A stretch of 64,000 bases of DNA from Isoetes taiwanensis (taxonomy: Eukaryota > Streptophyta > Lycopodiopsida > Isoetales > Isoetaceae): positions 4,288,036 through 4,352,035 of the forward strand of contig JAJEKV010000085.1 in NCBI GenBank assembly GCA_021234155.1, in the 5' to 3' direction. Position numbers and translations under genes: made by a program. The notes beneath the pieces were generated by a model that ran no database searches, was not told the DNA's origin, and saw only the letters and a list, made by a program, of their open reading frames with translations. This document shows positions 23,059 to 34,610 of this stretch, one piece after another (the stretch's first letter is position 1; the number at the start of each line of letters is the position of its first letter).

Positions 23059-24655
23059 AAAGAAAAACACTTCAGATTCCTAATAAGGTGCCTTAGAGCC
23101 TAAGCCAAAAAAGCAAGGTGCTGCGCACGGAGGGTTGCCCTCCATTGCCCTGAGGGTATGTTTGCATAATCTATGAATCAAAGTGCTCTAAACTAGGAAT
23201 TACTTCAATAAGATCTTGTATAATTTTTACTATCAATATAAAAATCCAGCCTTCAAGTCTATCAGATTCTAAGACCTTAGGCTTTCTATTAGGATTTTGG
23301 CCTTTTTAAGAACAATACAATTGGCAACAAAACCCAAGTGTCTTGCTTTCATAAGCATGGAGTACTCTTTCTGCATTGTATTATTCCATTGTTTATGTCC
23401 TACGGCCTAATTGAAATTTTGACAGAAGGGGCGCATTTTTTCCGCAAAATGCTCCCCTTCTCTTTTGGATGGCATTCTTGAGGCTGTTTTTCACGTGTTT
23501 GTTCTTAAAAATTGGGGCAGCCAGTATCGCCCTTCCAAATTCAAAACGTGCCAAATCAGTAAGTCAACATTTAGACACGCAGGTGCCATAAGTGGGTGTC
23601 GTCACTTTTTAAATATTTGTGGATTTGCGCTCATGCTTATGTATTCTCTCAAAATGTTTAACACAGCTTTAAAGGGTAGATTAATCAACCCTTAGACATA
23701 AAGAGTGACTCAATAACATGAATATAACCAACACATAGTTCCCTAAATGTGAAGTTTCAAATTCATGAACTTGTTTTACATGCGCAATTAGATGCAATGT
23801 TATTGTTGGTCTCGGCCAGATTATGAAAATCAACAATGTAACACAACCCAGATGATAATTCTAAGAACACGGGTGAAAAGGTAAGAGAAGAAATCCATTT
23901 GATGGAAACAGAAACAAGCCAAATGCGAGAATTTAAAATCTGAGACAATCCTTTCTGTCTGCCAATTTTGCCTGCCCTGTCTTAGTCCTCCCACCATAAA
24001 AAGAATGTTGTACATTGTAGGCGAAAATATCTGATACACAAACTTTGCATTAGCAAACAAAGATTAGCTTATTATTCTCTACTTGCAACTAGACAGCTGA
24101 TTATTACCTTATTCTATGGCCAGGACCACAGACCATATTGGATATATGTACATATGAGGTTCGAGTTTATATTGAGACATAATCATCAAATGTGACATTG
24201 GAAACATTAGTACGTTTCATTTCAAGACAATACATTTATCTATATACCGTATTGCAGAGCTCTATCACTTCAAGCCTTGTGTGTTGCAGATGGATTCCAT
24301 CAGTATTTGATCTATTTCCAAGAGAATTGATATGGACATCATTTAGATGCAGCATCATAGAGCTATTAAATTTGAGATGATCTTGAGGACTCTTGAAGAT
24401 GGTTAATCCATTTGCAGTCACATTATAACTTCCATAACATTGCACAGTCTGACAAAACAATAGCATCAAACATGACACAAATCAAAGAGATCTCAATGTC
24501 CAATCTTCTCCTTGTCCACAAGCAAAAAGACATCTGAAGGGAGGCACAAACAAAGGAATGTTCTAATTTAATTGTTAGATCACAGTTGGGTTTTCACAAG
24601 ATCGTCCATCTGCATATGGCTATAGAAACACAGGCAAAAACTCGAGATTGTTGAA
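23059..24655. other. No gene seen
   Basis: AT-rich, only short scattered frames, no recognisable motif. Confidence 0.5.
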
Positions 24656-24727
24656 TTCAGAAAGAAGCTTACAATGATATTCAGAAAGAAGCTTATGAGG
24701 ATATTCAGAAAGAAGCTTATGAGGATA
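24656..24727. repeat. Three tandem 24-bp units
   Basis: The unit TTCAGAAAGAAGCTTATGAGGATA occurs three times (24656-24679, 24680-24703, 24704-24727); the first has ACAATG for ATGAGG. Confidence 0.85.
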
Positions 24728-24748
24728 TGACAAAGCATTCCACAATAA

Positions 24749-24795
24749 ATAGAATAGAATAGAATAGGTTTTTAGCGTCCACGGAGACCAATTGG
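24749..24795 (-). mobile_element. LINE 3' end scrap with (TATTC)n tail
   Basis: The stretch reads, on the minus strand, CCAATTGGTCTCCGTGGACGCTAAAAACC and then (TATTC)n. This is the last 50 bp of the LINE family at 39255-41213. It lies right after the 24-bp tandem repeats. Confidence 0.75.
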
Positions 24796-25689
24796 TGAGA
24801 AAAGCTTAGTCGCATGAAATTTGTAAAGGACGTTCCACCAATTATGTCATTTGGCATCTATCATGATATGTTATGATGTGTCATTCACATTTACTTTTAA
24901 ACAATCAGTATTATCTCACTGTTTATAAATGACTACAAAAAGCTCACAAAATATTACAGGACCATCTAGCGACACATTATACTCATTATACTGTGAAAAC
25001 TCTGAATCCATCTCTTGCACATCTTCTAAATAATGATGTCTCATAAACCATCTGAGCATGCAGGAGGGGTGTATGCCTCTTTATGGTGGCCTAGAACCAC
25101 ACAAGCAAGAACCATAAATGATATACCAACCTGTTATAATATCTGCAATAAAATAATATCTCTCTCTATCGCAGTTAAATCTTTAGCACTTACGAGTGCT
25201 TAGCTCTTCAGTAGGCATCCAGTAGGCATCCACCATTGTCGTAACTTCTTAACTGGAGGAAATGCAAGAGCAACTGCAGCAATATCAATTCTAAATAGCA
25301 TATGGGCCTCATTATCCACTAGTGCAATATCCATCAATCTAATGATTTCAAGAATGGCCAATGAAGCAATTCCTCATCTGCAGCCAAATTAAGTGGCATT
25401 TACAAAGAACCATTGTTGGAGCTCCAGTTCCAATCAGATTGTTTCTACATCATTTCTATGATGCAAAGTTTTATCGAACTTGCTTAAAGAATTCTCATAG
25501 AACATAATTCAATTTGCTCATGCATCACTTTGTGCCATTTATATCTCTTGACTTAGTTTATTGTCTTAGAGTCACAGCCAAAAGAAGAAAAGATAAAATC
25601 TTCTTTGGGCATATGGAATTGGAAGCTCAATTTCGTATGGTAGTATGGTGGATGCAAAGCTGGCGCATGTACTACTGCCAACCCCAACT
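24796..25689. other. No gene seen
   Basis: Non-coding, AT-rich. It lies on the 3' side of the copia remnant and could include its decayed 3' part, but no RNase H motif or LTR end was found. Confidence 0.4.
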
Positions 25690-28010
25690 AGATCATTTAT
25701 CCTATTTTTGCAAGGAACATCTAGACCAGAGAGGATGACAAATATTTACAGAAATAATATATGAATTTCCTATCAGAAACTCAACATACCACTTTGCTGG
25801 TTCGGTCAGCAGCTTGTACTTTCCATATCTACAATTGATATAAAGATATGCATTCACAATAATCAAGCAGTTCAAGACCAAATTAAATCCAAATAGGAGA
25901 AGATAGTTGCATCTCCATAAAATTTGATCTTTACATCTAGTACACACTCCATTTACTGCAGGATAAGGATGCAGTTTCCCTCCTATCTCCTGGAAAATTG
26001 ATTGCATATCAGCAGAGACCCACTTGTTGCCAATTACATGCGCTTGAGGCCTGGGCACCAGATCCCAAGTTCCTTGCTGTATAAGCATAGAGTATTCTTC
26101 CTGCATTGCATCAGTCCACTGTTTATTCCCTGCAGCCTCAGTAAATTGTTGTGGATCCTTAGTTTCATAAACTTCAGCTATTAGAGCATAATTGCAGGAC
26201 TCTAGAAGAGGAAAAAGGTCTTTCCAAAAGGTTGCTGTGAACTCTGAGATGCAGATAGGCTTATAGAATCACTTACAGAAACAACTGGAGATTCTTGAGA
26301 CACGTACTCATCATCATCATGAAGATTTATAGTCCAGTGTTCAAACACGTTGTCCAGGCACAAGCCTCATCCAAAACATTATCTGATCGACCAAAATTAA
26401 TGAAGGAAGATTCTGGTTAAGGTACATGAACAACATTTGGAGGAATAACTGTAGAGGCCTAACACTTGATTCACTGTTAAAAGATGCTTGGCTAGTAGGA
26501 CTGATAATGGAAGTATTGCTGCATAAGAACTAGAAATTGATGATCCAAGATGTTGAAAAAGGTGAGTAATTAGCTCCTGCTCAAGCTGAGCAGGACCAAT
26601 ATCATGATCATCTTTATACTCTTCATTTTCAACAAAGAAAACAGTCCTGCAAACAAACACTTGATGTGATTGTGGATCGTACATTTTCCAGCCCTTGTTG
26701 TTTGTGGCATAGCCAACAAATATGCACTTCACAGATCGTGGTGAGATTTTTTTTCCCCTTCTTTTTTTTTGCTCCATATGTATAGCTGCATAAGCCAAAG
26801 AACTAAACATTCTGAGATCCCGAACATCTGCCTTGTAATAACGATACAAGACTTCAAATGGAGTGATGTTACTTAGAGCCACTATGGGTGCTCTATTGCC
26901 AACATAAGATTCTGGTTTGCAAAGCTTCTCTCTAGAATGATGGACTCAGCCAAGATGGAATAATAAGATTTTTTCGAATACCATGATTATGACAATAATC
27001 ATCAAACACATAATTTAGATATTTACTGCCATTGTCAGTAATCCTTGGTTTAGAAAAAAAACCGTGAACGGTCAAAAACTATTTTGATCCTCCCAAGGAT
27101 GATGTAGGCATATAGCATAAAGCAGAATGGACCAATAAGATGCATGATGTGAACATGGCCCTTGAGACTGTTTCCATTGTGACAGGCCTCACATTCGAAT
27201 GCATAGGACTTTAAAGCAGGCAATCCTTGAAAAATGTGCAGCCTAGATAGTACCCCTAAGGCTCGACAACCTATATGCCTAAACCTGGCATGCCAAAGAT
27301 GTTGCTTAGGTACTCCAACAAAAATGAACTCAAGAAACACCTCATCTATATTTGGATCCATTGTACACAAACTCTGTATATCGTATGACCAATGGCACAA
27401 ACCTTCAACTGTTCTGGTGTCACAAATCAAATCAAATGGACTCCTGTCAGTAAGACACATCTTACCAGTTCCAGATATAATATGTTTGTTGTCTATATCA
27501 AATGTAGAAACTGAGAGTAGATTACCATTGGGATCTGGAAGATGACTCACATTACACACATGTAAATGCCCTGCTGAAGATTGAAGTCTATGGCCCCTAT
27601 AGCTTGTCACTGACAAATTTTCCATTACCAATAGCAACCAAAGCAGAGTGATTTTTCATAGGATTAGAGAGGTACTTTGAAGTTCCTGTTAAATGGCAAG
27701 AAGCAATGGAATCCATCATGTAATGAGGAGATACATGAGTCTGATCTGGAGAAGCAGCATATGCAAAATGCTAGGCTCCCTTGCTAAGCAAGAAGACTGA
27801 GAACATTATTTAAAACTCTGTAACAGCTTTAAAAATCTGGAAATTGATTTCTGTAGTGGCCTTTCTGCCAACGTGCTTCACTGCCAACAGTGCCAGCAAG
27901 TCTCTTTAGATTTATCCCTCTTTGGCCGGTCACCTTGCTTCTTTTTGCCTTCATTACGTTGAGCCATAGCTAGATTAAAGTGAGCCAGATGAACCTCTAA
28001 TTTCGTTATC
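25690..28010 (-). mobile_element. Ty1/copia remnant (gag to RT start)
   Basis: Read on the minus strand, the order is that of Ty1/copia. A degenerate zinc-knuckle region lies at 27.85-28.0 kb. The protease block reads DSIASCHLTGTSKYLS near 27665-27714, where the catalytic D-S/T-G triplet has become D-S-I. The GAG-pre-integrase block shows QHLWHARFRHIGCRALGVLS and CEACHNGNS (27300-27180). A shortened integrase core carries KYLNYVFDDYCHNHGI (27000-26930). The integrase C-terminal part shows SVKCIFVGYATNNKGWKMYD (26740-26680). The RT start reads EEYSMLIQQGTWDLVPRP (26106-26050). Most of RT and all of RNase H are missing. Several stops and an internal integrase deletion show it is dead. Confidence 0.8.
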
Positions 28011-28871
28011 TTTCTGTTACATCCTGTTCTGAAAATAAGAAAAGATCAGACGAGATCAGTCATATTTCGGTAATCTAGAAAGCCTGCATACCTGTTCTTC
28101 TGATGCTTACCAGTGCCTGTGCTGGTGCTGCCTCTGCGCGTGGATATCGGAAGAGTTAAGGGTTTTGGTTCAAACCTAGTTTGTGTTCAAAGAAATCACA
28201 TCTCAGCCTTCTCCGCAGTACATGGAACCTCCATAGCCACGCCTGCGAAGGAATGGGCTGGATGACCTAGCACTTACAGGCACCAGCCAGTTTTTAGCAG
28301 AGTATATGCTAGGCATATGCCGGCATATACCTGGATATGCCAACATACCCACATAAACGAGGGTTTGCCCCCCTAGGGGCAACCCAAAAAAAAAAAAAAG
28401 GTAAGGGCAAGGCACCTGGTGTGGCCAAGAAGGATAAAATTCTTGATAAACAATCAAAAGGTTGGCAGTTATCAATAGTACAAAACTCGTTGAAGGCATC
28501 ATCTACCTGCCTGTCACAAGTATGAAGCTGCCACATAAGAATGGAGAAGGCCCCCCTACAAGTTCGAAGAATTTAAGCCGATTACTTGCAAAACCTGAAG
28601 GATAGAATAAGAAGTAACCCTTAGCCTCATGCCGCACCAATTGTGTTGATCGCAGGCAGAAAAAAATGTGAGTTTCTCACCCAAAATGATAAGGAACAAA
28701 CTGGCAATTATACATATTACGTGCTAGATAGAAACCATAGTTTCAAAACAAGAAGACAACTATGGAAAAAAGAAAAAGAAAAAATCAAACTTTGAATGCT
28801 ATATATGATGTGTATTGTGGACTGAAGACGACGAAGCAAAAAAATTTGTAAACACGCCCCTCCCCCCTCCC
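28011..28871. other. No gene seen
   Basis: Mixed sequence upstream of the copia gag remnant, with an A-run at 28386-28399 and short frames only. Part could be decayed copia gag or leader. Confidence 0.35.
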
Positions 28872-29410
28872 TTTTTTTTTTTAATGAAGTGAATCTTTTA
28901 CTCAAAAGAATACAAACCTAGTGGAAAAGATGTCCACTAGAGCAAAACTAGCCACCACATACATAACATATAAAAGCAGAGAACAAACATCATCAAGGGC
29001 ACAACTGGCTATGATTAAACATGAATCTGAAAATAGCGCCCCAAATGATAGTTTTGACGTCATCTTTTGAGGAAGAACACTTATAAGCTTTAACAATACA
29101 AATATTAACATCATTGGGCACTTGAATATCTGAAAAGACTTGTCCCTTGAAGACGAAGAGATTCTATTTCTTTTGGATGGACCAAATGATCCAAGCTATT
29201 CAAGTCACAATAAAAGATGCCCAGAGAGGCCGATTCATGCACACTAAATATATTACATTTCAAGGAGAAGTATATAGATGATCTTAAAAACCTGCAGTAT
29301 GGTTGGAGTTAAAGGAGCAATGCGCCGTCGAGTGTTGGATAAAATACGGTGAAGCTAATAAAAGAGCTTCACTTGTTGATCAAGACAATTTGTTCCAACT
29401 AGCTTCTTTT
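28872..29410 (-). mobile_element. Short 5'-truncated LINE with poly(A) tail
   Basis: On the minus strand the sequence ends in an A-run at 28882-28872. Upstream, at 29220-29080, blocks such as AWIIWSIQKK and KGQVFSDIQVPNDVN resemble the last part of plant L1 reverse transcriptases (xWxIWxxRNxxxF). The copy is short and frame-broken. Confidence 0.45.
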
Positions 29411-30166
29411 AGATAGATAGATAGACTTTTGTATCCTATAATAGCATGTCTTTTATTCTGGAATAGCCTTCAGTGTTCTAATGTCTGGTGTAGCTTACGA
29501 AGTTTCTTTGTCTTGTATTGTTTTATTTTCAAGTATTATGGAATAAAACTTTGCTTTTGAACTTGCAGCCATTTTGCAGACTTGGGATCTCCAAAATGAA
29601 AAAAAAAATTAATATGTTTGAACGAGGTGAACTGAAACTAAAAGACAATGTTTCTGAAAGAATAAAAGCTATGATGTTCTCAAGAAGGAAATGACTATTA
29701 TAGCTTGGAGGTAACTACAAGGCTTCAAAAGATAGTAGATAAGGAGTTCAACTTCAAGAAATGTCGAAGGAGTTGCACAAGTCTTTCCTATTTTGAAATA
29801 GATTTATCTTAATCCTTGTTGTTTTTTTAGCTTTCACTCCAGACTCTTTTACTTTATTTTACTATACTACTATGCCTTTGTTATGCGTATTTTGAATAGC
29901 TTTGACAACTTATGTTTTTTAACAATTAAAAATGTGACTCAATATCAAACTTCTTCAATGAAGCAACTATATGTTGCAACTTGGAAATGGTGCAAAGCAT
30001 TGTATCTCATTGCAACAGAGGAATGTAGTATACTTAATATGCTCCTAATTTTGAGGGCTGGGTATGTAACTTTGTTTCTGTTATTGGTCTCTTACAAGTT
30101 TAATAATTTATAATGTGTTCTTTCAGAATGTAAAGTCCTCCTACGTGGCCTTTTGCTTCCATATCC
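29411..30166. other. No gene seen
   Basis: AT-rich; a short (TAGA)n run near 29410-29426; no supported gene. Confidence 0.5.
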
Positions 30167-30557
30167 AACACACAAACCATTATATCCAACACTCTAAAAT
30201 TAAACCCCCCTTCAAACCCCCTTTGGTTTGGGTGCATATTCACACGGGGGGTGACGTAGGGCAGCGAGAGCCCCTAAAATTATGTTTTGCATGTACAAAA
30301 TCAACACCATGTAGTATATTACCACAAATCTTATAGTATTTTGCAAAACTTGTTATACAGTATCGCAAATTTTGTACATGCATACCCCACAAACAAGGAA
30401 CTTTACGTACGGTGTAGATTAAGGAATAACGGGTGAATATGCCTATCCAACAGCTCTCGATGCCCGGAGTCACCCCCCGTGTGAATATGCACCCAAACCA
30501 AAGGGGGTTTGAAGGGGGGTTTAATTTTAGAGTGTTGGATATAATGGTTTGTGTGTT
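30167..30557. mobile_element. Foldback/MITE-like element with perfect 89-bp arms
   Basis: Bases 30167-30255 are an exact inverted copy of 30469-30557 (89 bp, no mismatch seen), starting AACACACAAACCATTATATC. The 213-bp loop holds a second inverted repeat, TGCATGTACAAAAT at 30288-30301 against ATTTTGTACATGCA at 30369-30382. No coding capacity. Long perfect arms with a non-coding loop are typical of a foldback transposon or MITE. Target duplications are not obvious. Confidence 0.85.
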
Positions 30558-30624
30558 AACCCAAAAAAAATTTGGCCCCTTCGGGGCCTTAAGAATTGAC
30601 GAACAAACTAGAAAAAATTCGTAA

Positions 30625-30695
30625 TGGTATTATATGTGTCATATGTGTTATTATATTATATGTGTTATTATATGTTATTATATGTGTTATATTGA
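30625..30695. repeat. AT-rich minisatellite (TATTATATGTGT)n
   Basis: Irregular tandem copies of TATTATATGTGTTATTATAT lie just after the foldback element. Confidence 0.7.
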
Positions 30696-31034
30696 TAAAA
30701 GGATAAATGTGATGAGGATAGAAAAAAAAAGCCTCTCATAATGATATTGCCATATTGATGTAATATGGATCCAACCGTCAATGTAGACCAAGACAAGATA
30801 AAATATCATCCTTGTCAATTGAGCTGGGAGAATCTTAGAATATCTTTAAAGACCTATTCGAAAATCCATCCAAAAAGCCATAATAATTTATATTCAAATT
30901 CTAACCGTAACCACAAAATGTGGCACCATACCATGCTTATAGCCCGTGGGAACACTTGGAACACTAGATTCTCGTTATTAAAATATACATTAAGAATAAT
31001 GAGTGGGCGTATAGTTTATTAAAACAAATAGCTT

Positions 31035-31165
31035 TGAAAGTGTCCCTAGGATTTGAACCTAGGCATGGCCACCAAGAAAAAAAAAAGAAAATAACCTAAC
31101 TGTGTTTTGTGGTGTCCATGTGAAGTCTATAACCCAACATCTTGAGCCGAGCTAACGAATAGATC
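31035..31165 (-). repeat. SINE-like piece with tRNA A and B boxes
   Basis: Read on the minus strand, CCTAGGTTCAAATCCTAGG at about 31058-31040 forms a perfect T-arm stem around a B box (GGTTCAAATCC). GTTAGCTCGGCTCAAGATGTTGGG near 31160-31135 resembles an A box. The two boxes are farther apart than in a tRNA, with a T-run between them, so a functional tRNA is unlikely; a tRNA-derived SINE remnant is more likely. Confidence 0.35.
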
Positions 31166-31355
31166 GTGCCACCAACTCAAAATTTATAGATGTCTTCTTC
31201 CATTTAGCAATCAAATAAATTTAATAATGCAATAAGTAATACCCATTGGTCTGCAGCTTGTGTGCTAAGTTTGAAGACAACAAGCAAGGTCGGGACACAA
31301 AAGAATGTTAGCGAAGAAGTCTAACTAATATACAAAGGCGCTATGAATGTGCTTT

Positions 31356-32027
31356 CATTATCATCTTAGTGGTACGTAAAAAAATAGGGCCATGAATGAT
31401 GTAAAGGAGGACCAAAGAAATGCCAATGAACCAACAACTGTTGATTACTTGTGCAAACACAAATGCTTTTCATACATGGACCTCTGCTTACAAGAATTCA
31501 AGAAGAAGATAGAAATGTATGGAACCCCGCATTAGGGCTAAATCTAGCACCTACATCCGGACCAGCCCATTGAAAGAGATTAATCTTGCGAGAGGTTTGC
31601 AAATTAAAGGAAGCTCTGCATCCAAAGGTACAAATTTTTTCTGCATAACATACATAGGTTTTGCCTGAGATCTTCCTGAACCTATCTTGACTCATTATCA
31701 TTTTTGTGGTACAAAAAAAATAGGGCCATGAATGATTTAAAGGAGGACCAAAGAAATGCCAATGAACCAACAATCTGTTGATTACTTGTGCAAACACAAA
31801 TGCTTTTCATACATCGACTCTGCTTACAGGAATCCAAGAAGAAGATAGAAATGTATGGAACCTGCATGAGGGTTAAATCTAGCACCTACATCTAGGCCAA
31901 CACATTGAAAGAGATTAATCTTGCAGGAGTTTGCAAATTAAAGAAAGCTCTGCATCCAAAGGTACAAATTTTTTCCTGCATAACATACATAGATTTTCCA
32001 CAGATCTTCGCAGACCTATTTTCACCG
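31356..32027. repeat. Tandem duplication of a ~337-bp unit
   Basis: Copy 1 (31356-31692) and copy 2 (31693 to about 32027) share most of their sequence, for example AGGGCCATGAATGAT, GGAGGACCAAAGAAATGCC and CATCCAAAGGTACAAATTTTTT. They differ by scattered substitutions and small indels, so the duplication is not recent. No gene is recognised in it. Confidence 0.85.
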
Positions 32028-33327
32028 GGTCCCCTGCTCGGTTTTATCTTTGAAAGTTCCGTATAGCTGGTTTCGAAATGGTCTAAGCGGGTTCTTTGAA
32101 TGCCTAGCATCACACGGAAATATATGTGGCTTCTAAGACATCATTTCAAAGGGAAACGAACCTATTCGATTGCTGCTTCCGCAAAAAAAAACCTATTCGA
32201 ACCTATTCTATTGCAGGGCATTGAGCAAATCTGAAATAAAGCAAAAAAAATGACTTACAGTTTGTAATCAGAGCTCCGGAGTTTGGTTGAGGCAGCGAAT
32301 CATTTTGAAATACATCTATTCCAAAAGCAGATAAGCAGGGCCGGAAATAGGGCAAGGAACAAATGTTTTTGATACGTGCAGCCTAGTGTGACATGCTCTT
32401 CCTAGACTCTGCTAACAAACAGCCCGCTTTTCATCCACAAAGGTTCTCGATGCTTGCCATTTTAGGTTGATTCTAGGGCAACCAAAAAGGAAAAATGCGA
32501 AACGGGAGCCGCGCGGATGCATTTCCGGGATCTCGCCATTTGTTTTCGAGATTTGTTTCGAAGATCATTGGCATTTGTTCCCGAGATCTGTTTTCGCGGT
32601 CGGTCGGCAAAAGCTCCTCGCGAAACCCCCGCCGGATGCTTCATACTCGAATTTTTCACTCGGACATCTTAGTCAAACTTTTCGCTTCTACTCAACCTTT
32701 TGTATACAATCCCTAGCAAAACCCAAAACAAGAATAAAAAATCGTCGCCTAGGGTCCGGCCAGTTGCAAAGATCGATGCTTACCTTTTGCTTACAAAAGT
32801 AAAGGAACAATAGAAAATCATTATGCTAACCCAAACAAGAATAAAAGACTATTATCTACCACAACAGAAGCTATGACATCATACAATACTTTAAGAATCC
32901 ACTTTGACAAAGAATCCGCTCCGCCAGCAGCAGCAAGAATCCAGAGGGCAAAAGTTATGGGGTTTGATGCATATGTATGCAGTGTTCGCAGCAACAACCG
33001 TCGGATTGTTTAAGCCAATCGAAATCAACGGCCCAAAAAGTGCGCACTCTAGAAATACTATTTAGTATGTCAACACGAATACAACACTGAAATCATAGAA
33101 AAACCATGTAAAAAAGCGTATAAAACTATAAAAGTAACCCCCTGTTATTATGCTACATATTCCAACCATATTTTGACGACGTGGCACGCTTTCTTTTCAT
33201 GGAAGCCTAAAATTTTGTAATTGTTACATTTTACACAAAATTAAAGGTAATATTTTTTACAACATTGTTTAGAATGTATAGTAAAAACTCCAGAATCAAA
33301 GGTAAATTACAATAGAATGAAGAGGGC
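32028..33327. other. No gene seen
   Basis: Non-coding 1.3 kb. A short frame at 32467-32802 is open on both strands and shows no family features. Confidence 0.45.
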
Positions 33328-33369
33328 AAACCAACAAATATTGTGTGAAAACATCTAAAGCATGTACCA

Positions 33370-33687
33370 ATTGTTGTAGCAGCTTGCTTGGTAATGCATA
33401 ATTTATGCATTATACATAACGAGGCATTTGATGAGGATTGGGTCATTGAGGCAGCCGCAGAGTTAGAAGAAAATGAGGCAAGTGCAAGGGAGGCATTACG
33501 TGAACTAGGTGCAGTAAGTGCACACCCAAATGAGAACTCTCAGGAGGCTGATGATAGTGGAGTGGACAATTGGAATGAGAAAAATGTTGAAGAAGAACTA
33601 GTTCTAGAAGACACTGCAAGAAGGGATGTGTTGGCAAGAGCTTTATACAATACTCATCATTCTCCTATGGACATAGACGACGACTAA
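33370..33687 (+). pseudogene. PIF/Harbinger transposase, C-terminal end only
   Basis: The frame reads ACLVMHNLCIIHNEAFDEDW, matching the conserved end of DDE_4 (PIF/Harbinger) transposases, where CxxLHNxCIxxxDxF is typical. An acidic tail follows (AAAELEENEASAREALREL, ending MDIDDD). The catalytic D, D and E are upstream of this motif in the family and are missing, so the piece cannot act. A TAA stop at 33685-33687 ends a natural-looking C terminus. Confidence 0.75.
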
Positions 33688-33870
33688 AAATGTTGTTTTA
33701 TAAAGAGTTTATGTTTTTGTTGCTTATAATATTGTTTTTAATAATAAGACATGTCTTATTTTTGTGTAGTGGAAAAGTGTGAATATAAAACATGTCTTAT
33801 TGACGTGTCTTATAATAATGTAATGGAAAACTGTTTTTTTTAAGACATGTCTTAAGTATGACATGGAGCC

Positions 33871-33930
33871 CAAAAGGGTGTCTTAAAATTATGTGACAGC
33901 CAAAAGGGTGTCTTAAAATTATGTGACAGC
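33871..33930. repeat. Exact 30-bp tandem duplication
   Basis: CAAAAGGGTGTCTTAAAATT plus ATGTGACAGC occurs twice in a row, without a mismatch, in the 3' sequence of the Harbinger remnant. Confidence 0.9.
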
Positions 33931-33995
33931 CATAAAATAAGATTGCTGTGGAAAAAGGGCCTAAGAGTAGAAAAACCAACAAATATTGTGTGAAA

Positions 33996-34610
33996 GCGTA
34001 TTCAAGTTCAATAAGAAAGTTTTTTCCAACAATGATCAACGTGAAGTCATGTGGTTTGATAGTCCCGACTAAATTAGTATAATAGAGTACAGATTGTTTT
34101 GATCAAACTCACTGAACTTCTCATATTCAATAATTTCTGTACTTATCATTCTCCTTTCTGCAAGGGCTCTTTCTTCTTTTCGCAATCCTGAAACATGCAT
34201 GAATCTTTCAGAAAGCTCTTTGTTCTTCTTCTTGTAGACATTCACGATACTCCCATATATACTCGGAAAATCCATGTGTTGCTGAATTTGTTTGTTTTTA
34301 ATGCAAATATAATCCTACGCCAGATAACTTTTTCTCATACGGATATGTACAGTTGATCAATCGGCTCATACTCAATTCACTTGGAATCGTGCTTAAAACA
34401 GAAAGTGAGATTCTATACCGCTTACAAAAGACAATGTGAAAAAGGTTAAAAAGAATAATTTAGACCCTTGCATTTTTTGGAGGTGGAGGGACTTCATCTA
34501 TATCACTATCCAAAATTTCTGGCACACACCAGGGGGTTACCTGTATGTACATATACGCTAATATTGTGTCTCATAAAAACCAATTTGGAAAGCTTGTAGA
34601 AGAAGATGCA
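33996..34610. other. Intergenic, 3' side of the PPR gene
   Basis: A 68-codon minus-strand frame at 34275-34069 is Lys/Glu-rich and coiled-coil-like but not identifiable. The rest is AT-rich and should hold the PPR 3' UTR and polyadenylation signals. Confidence 0.35.

Larger units (their letters stand above)
33328..33995. repeat. 23-bp direct repeats flanking a Harbinger remnant
   Basis: AAACCAACAAATATTGTGTG plus GAAA is identical at 33328-33350 and 33973-33995. Between them lie the transposase tail and its 3' sequence. The repeats look like a target duplication, but PIF/Harbinger normally makes only 3 bp, so another mechanism such as LINE-mediated retroposition or repair-based duplication is possible. 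Confidence 0.7.

Noticed and set aside
31040-31165. Functional tRNA gene
   Set aside because: The T-arm is good, but the A-to-B box distance is too long and no acceptor stem can be formed.
32467-32802. 111-codon plus-strand frame
   Set aside because: No motif, and the complementary strand is also open; probably chance.
34069-34275. 68-codon Lys/Glu-rich minus-strand frame
   Set aside because: It looks coiled-coil-like but is short, isolated and matches no family that I can name.
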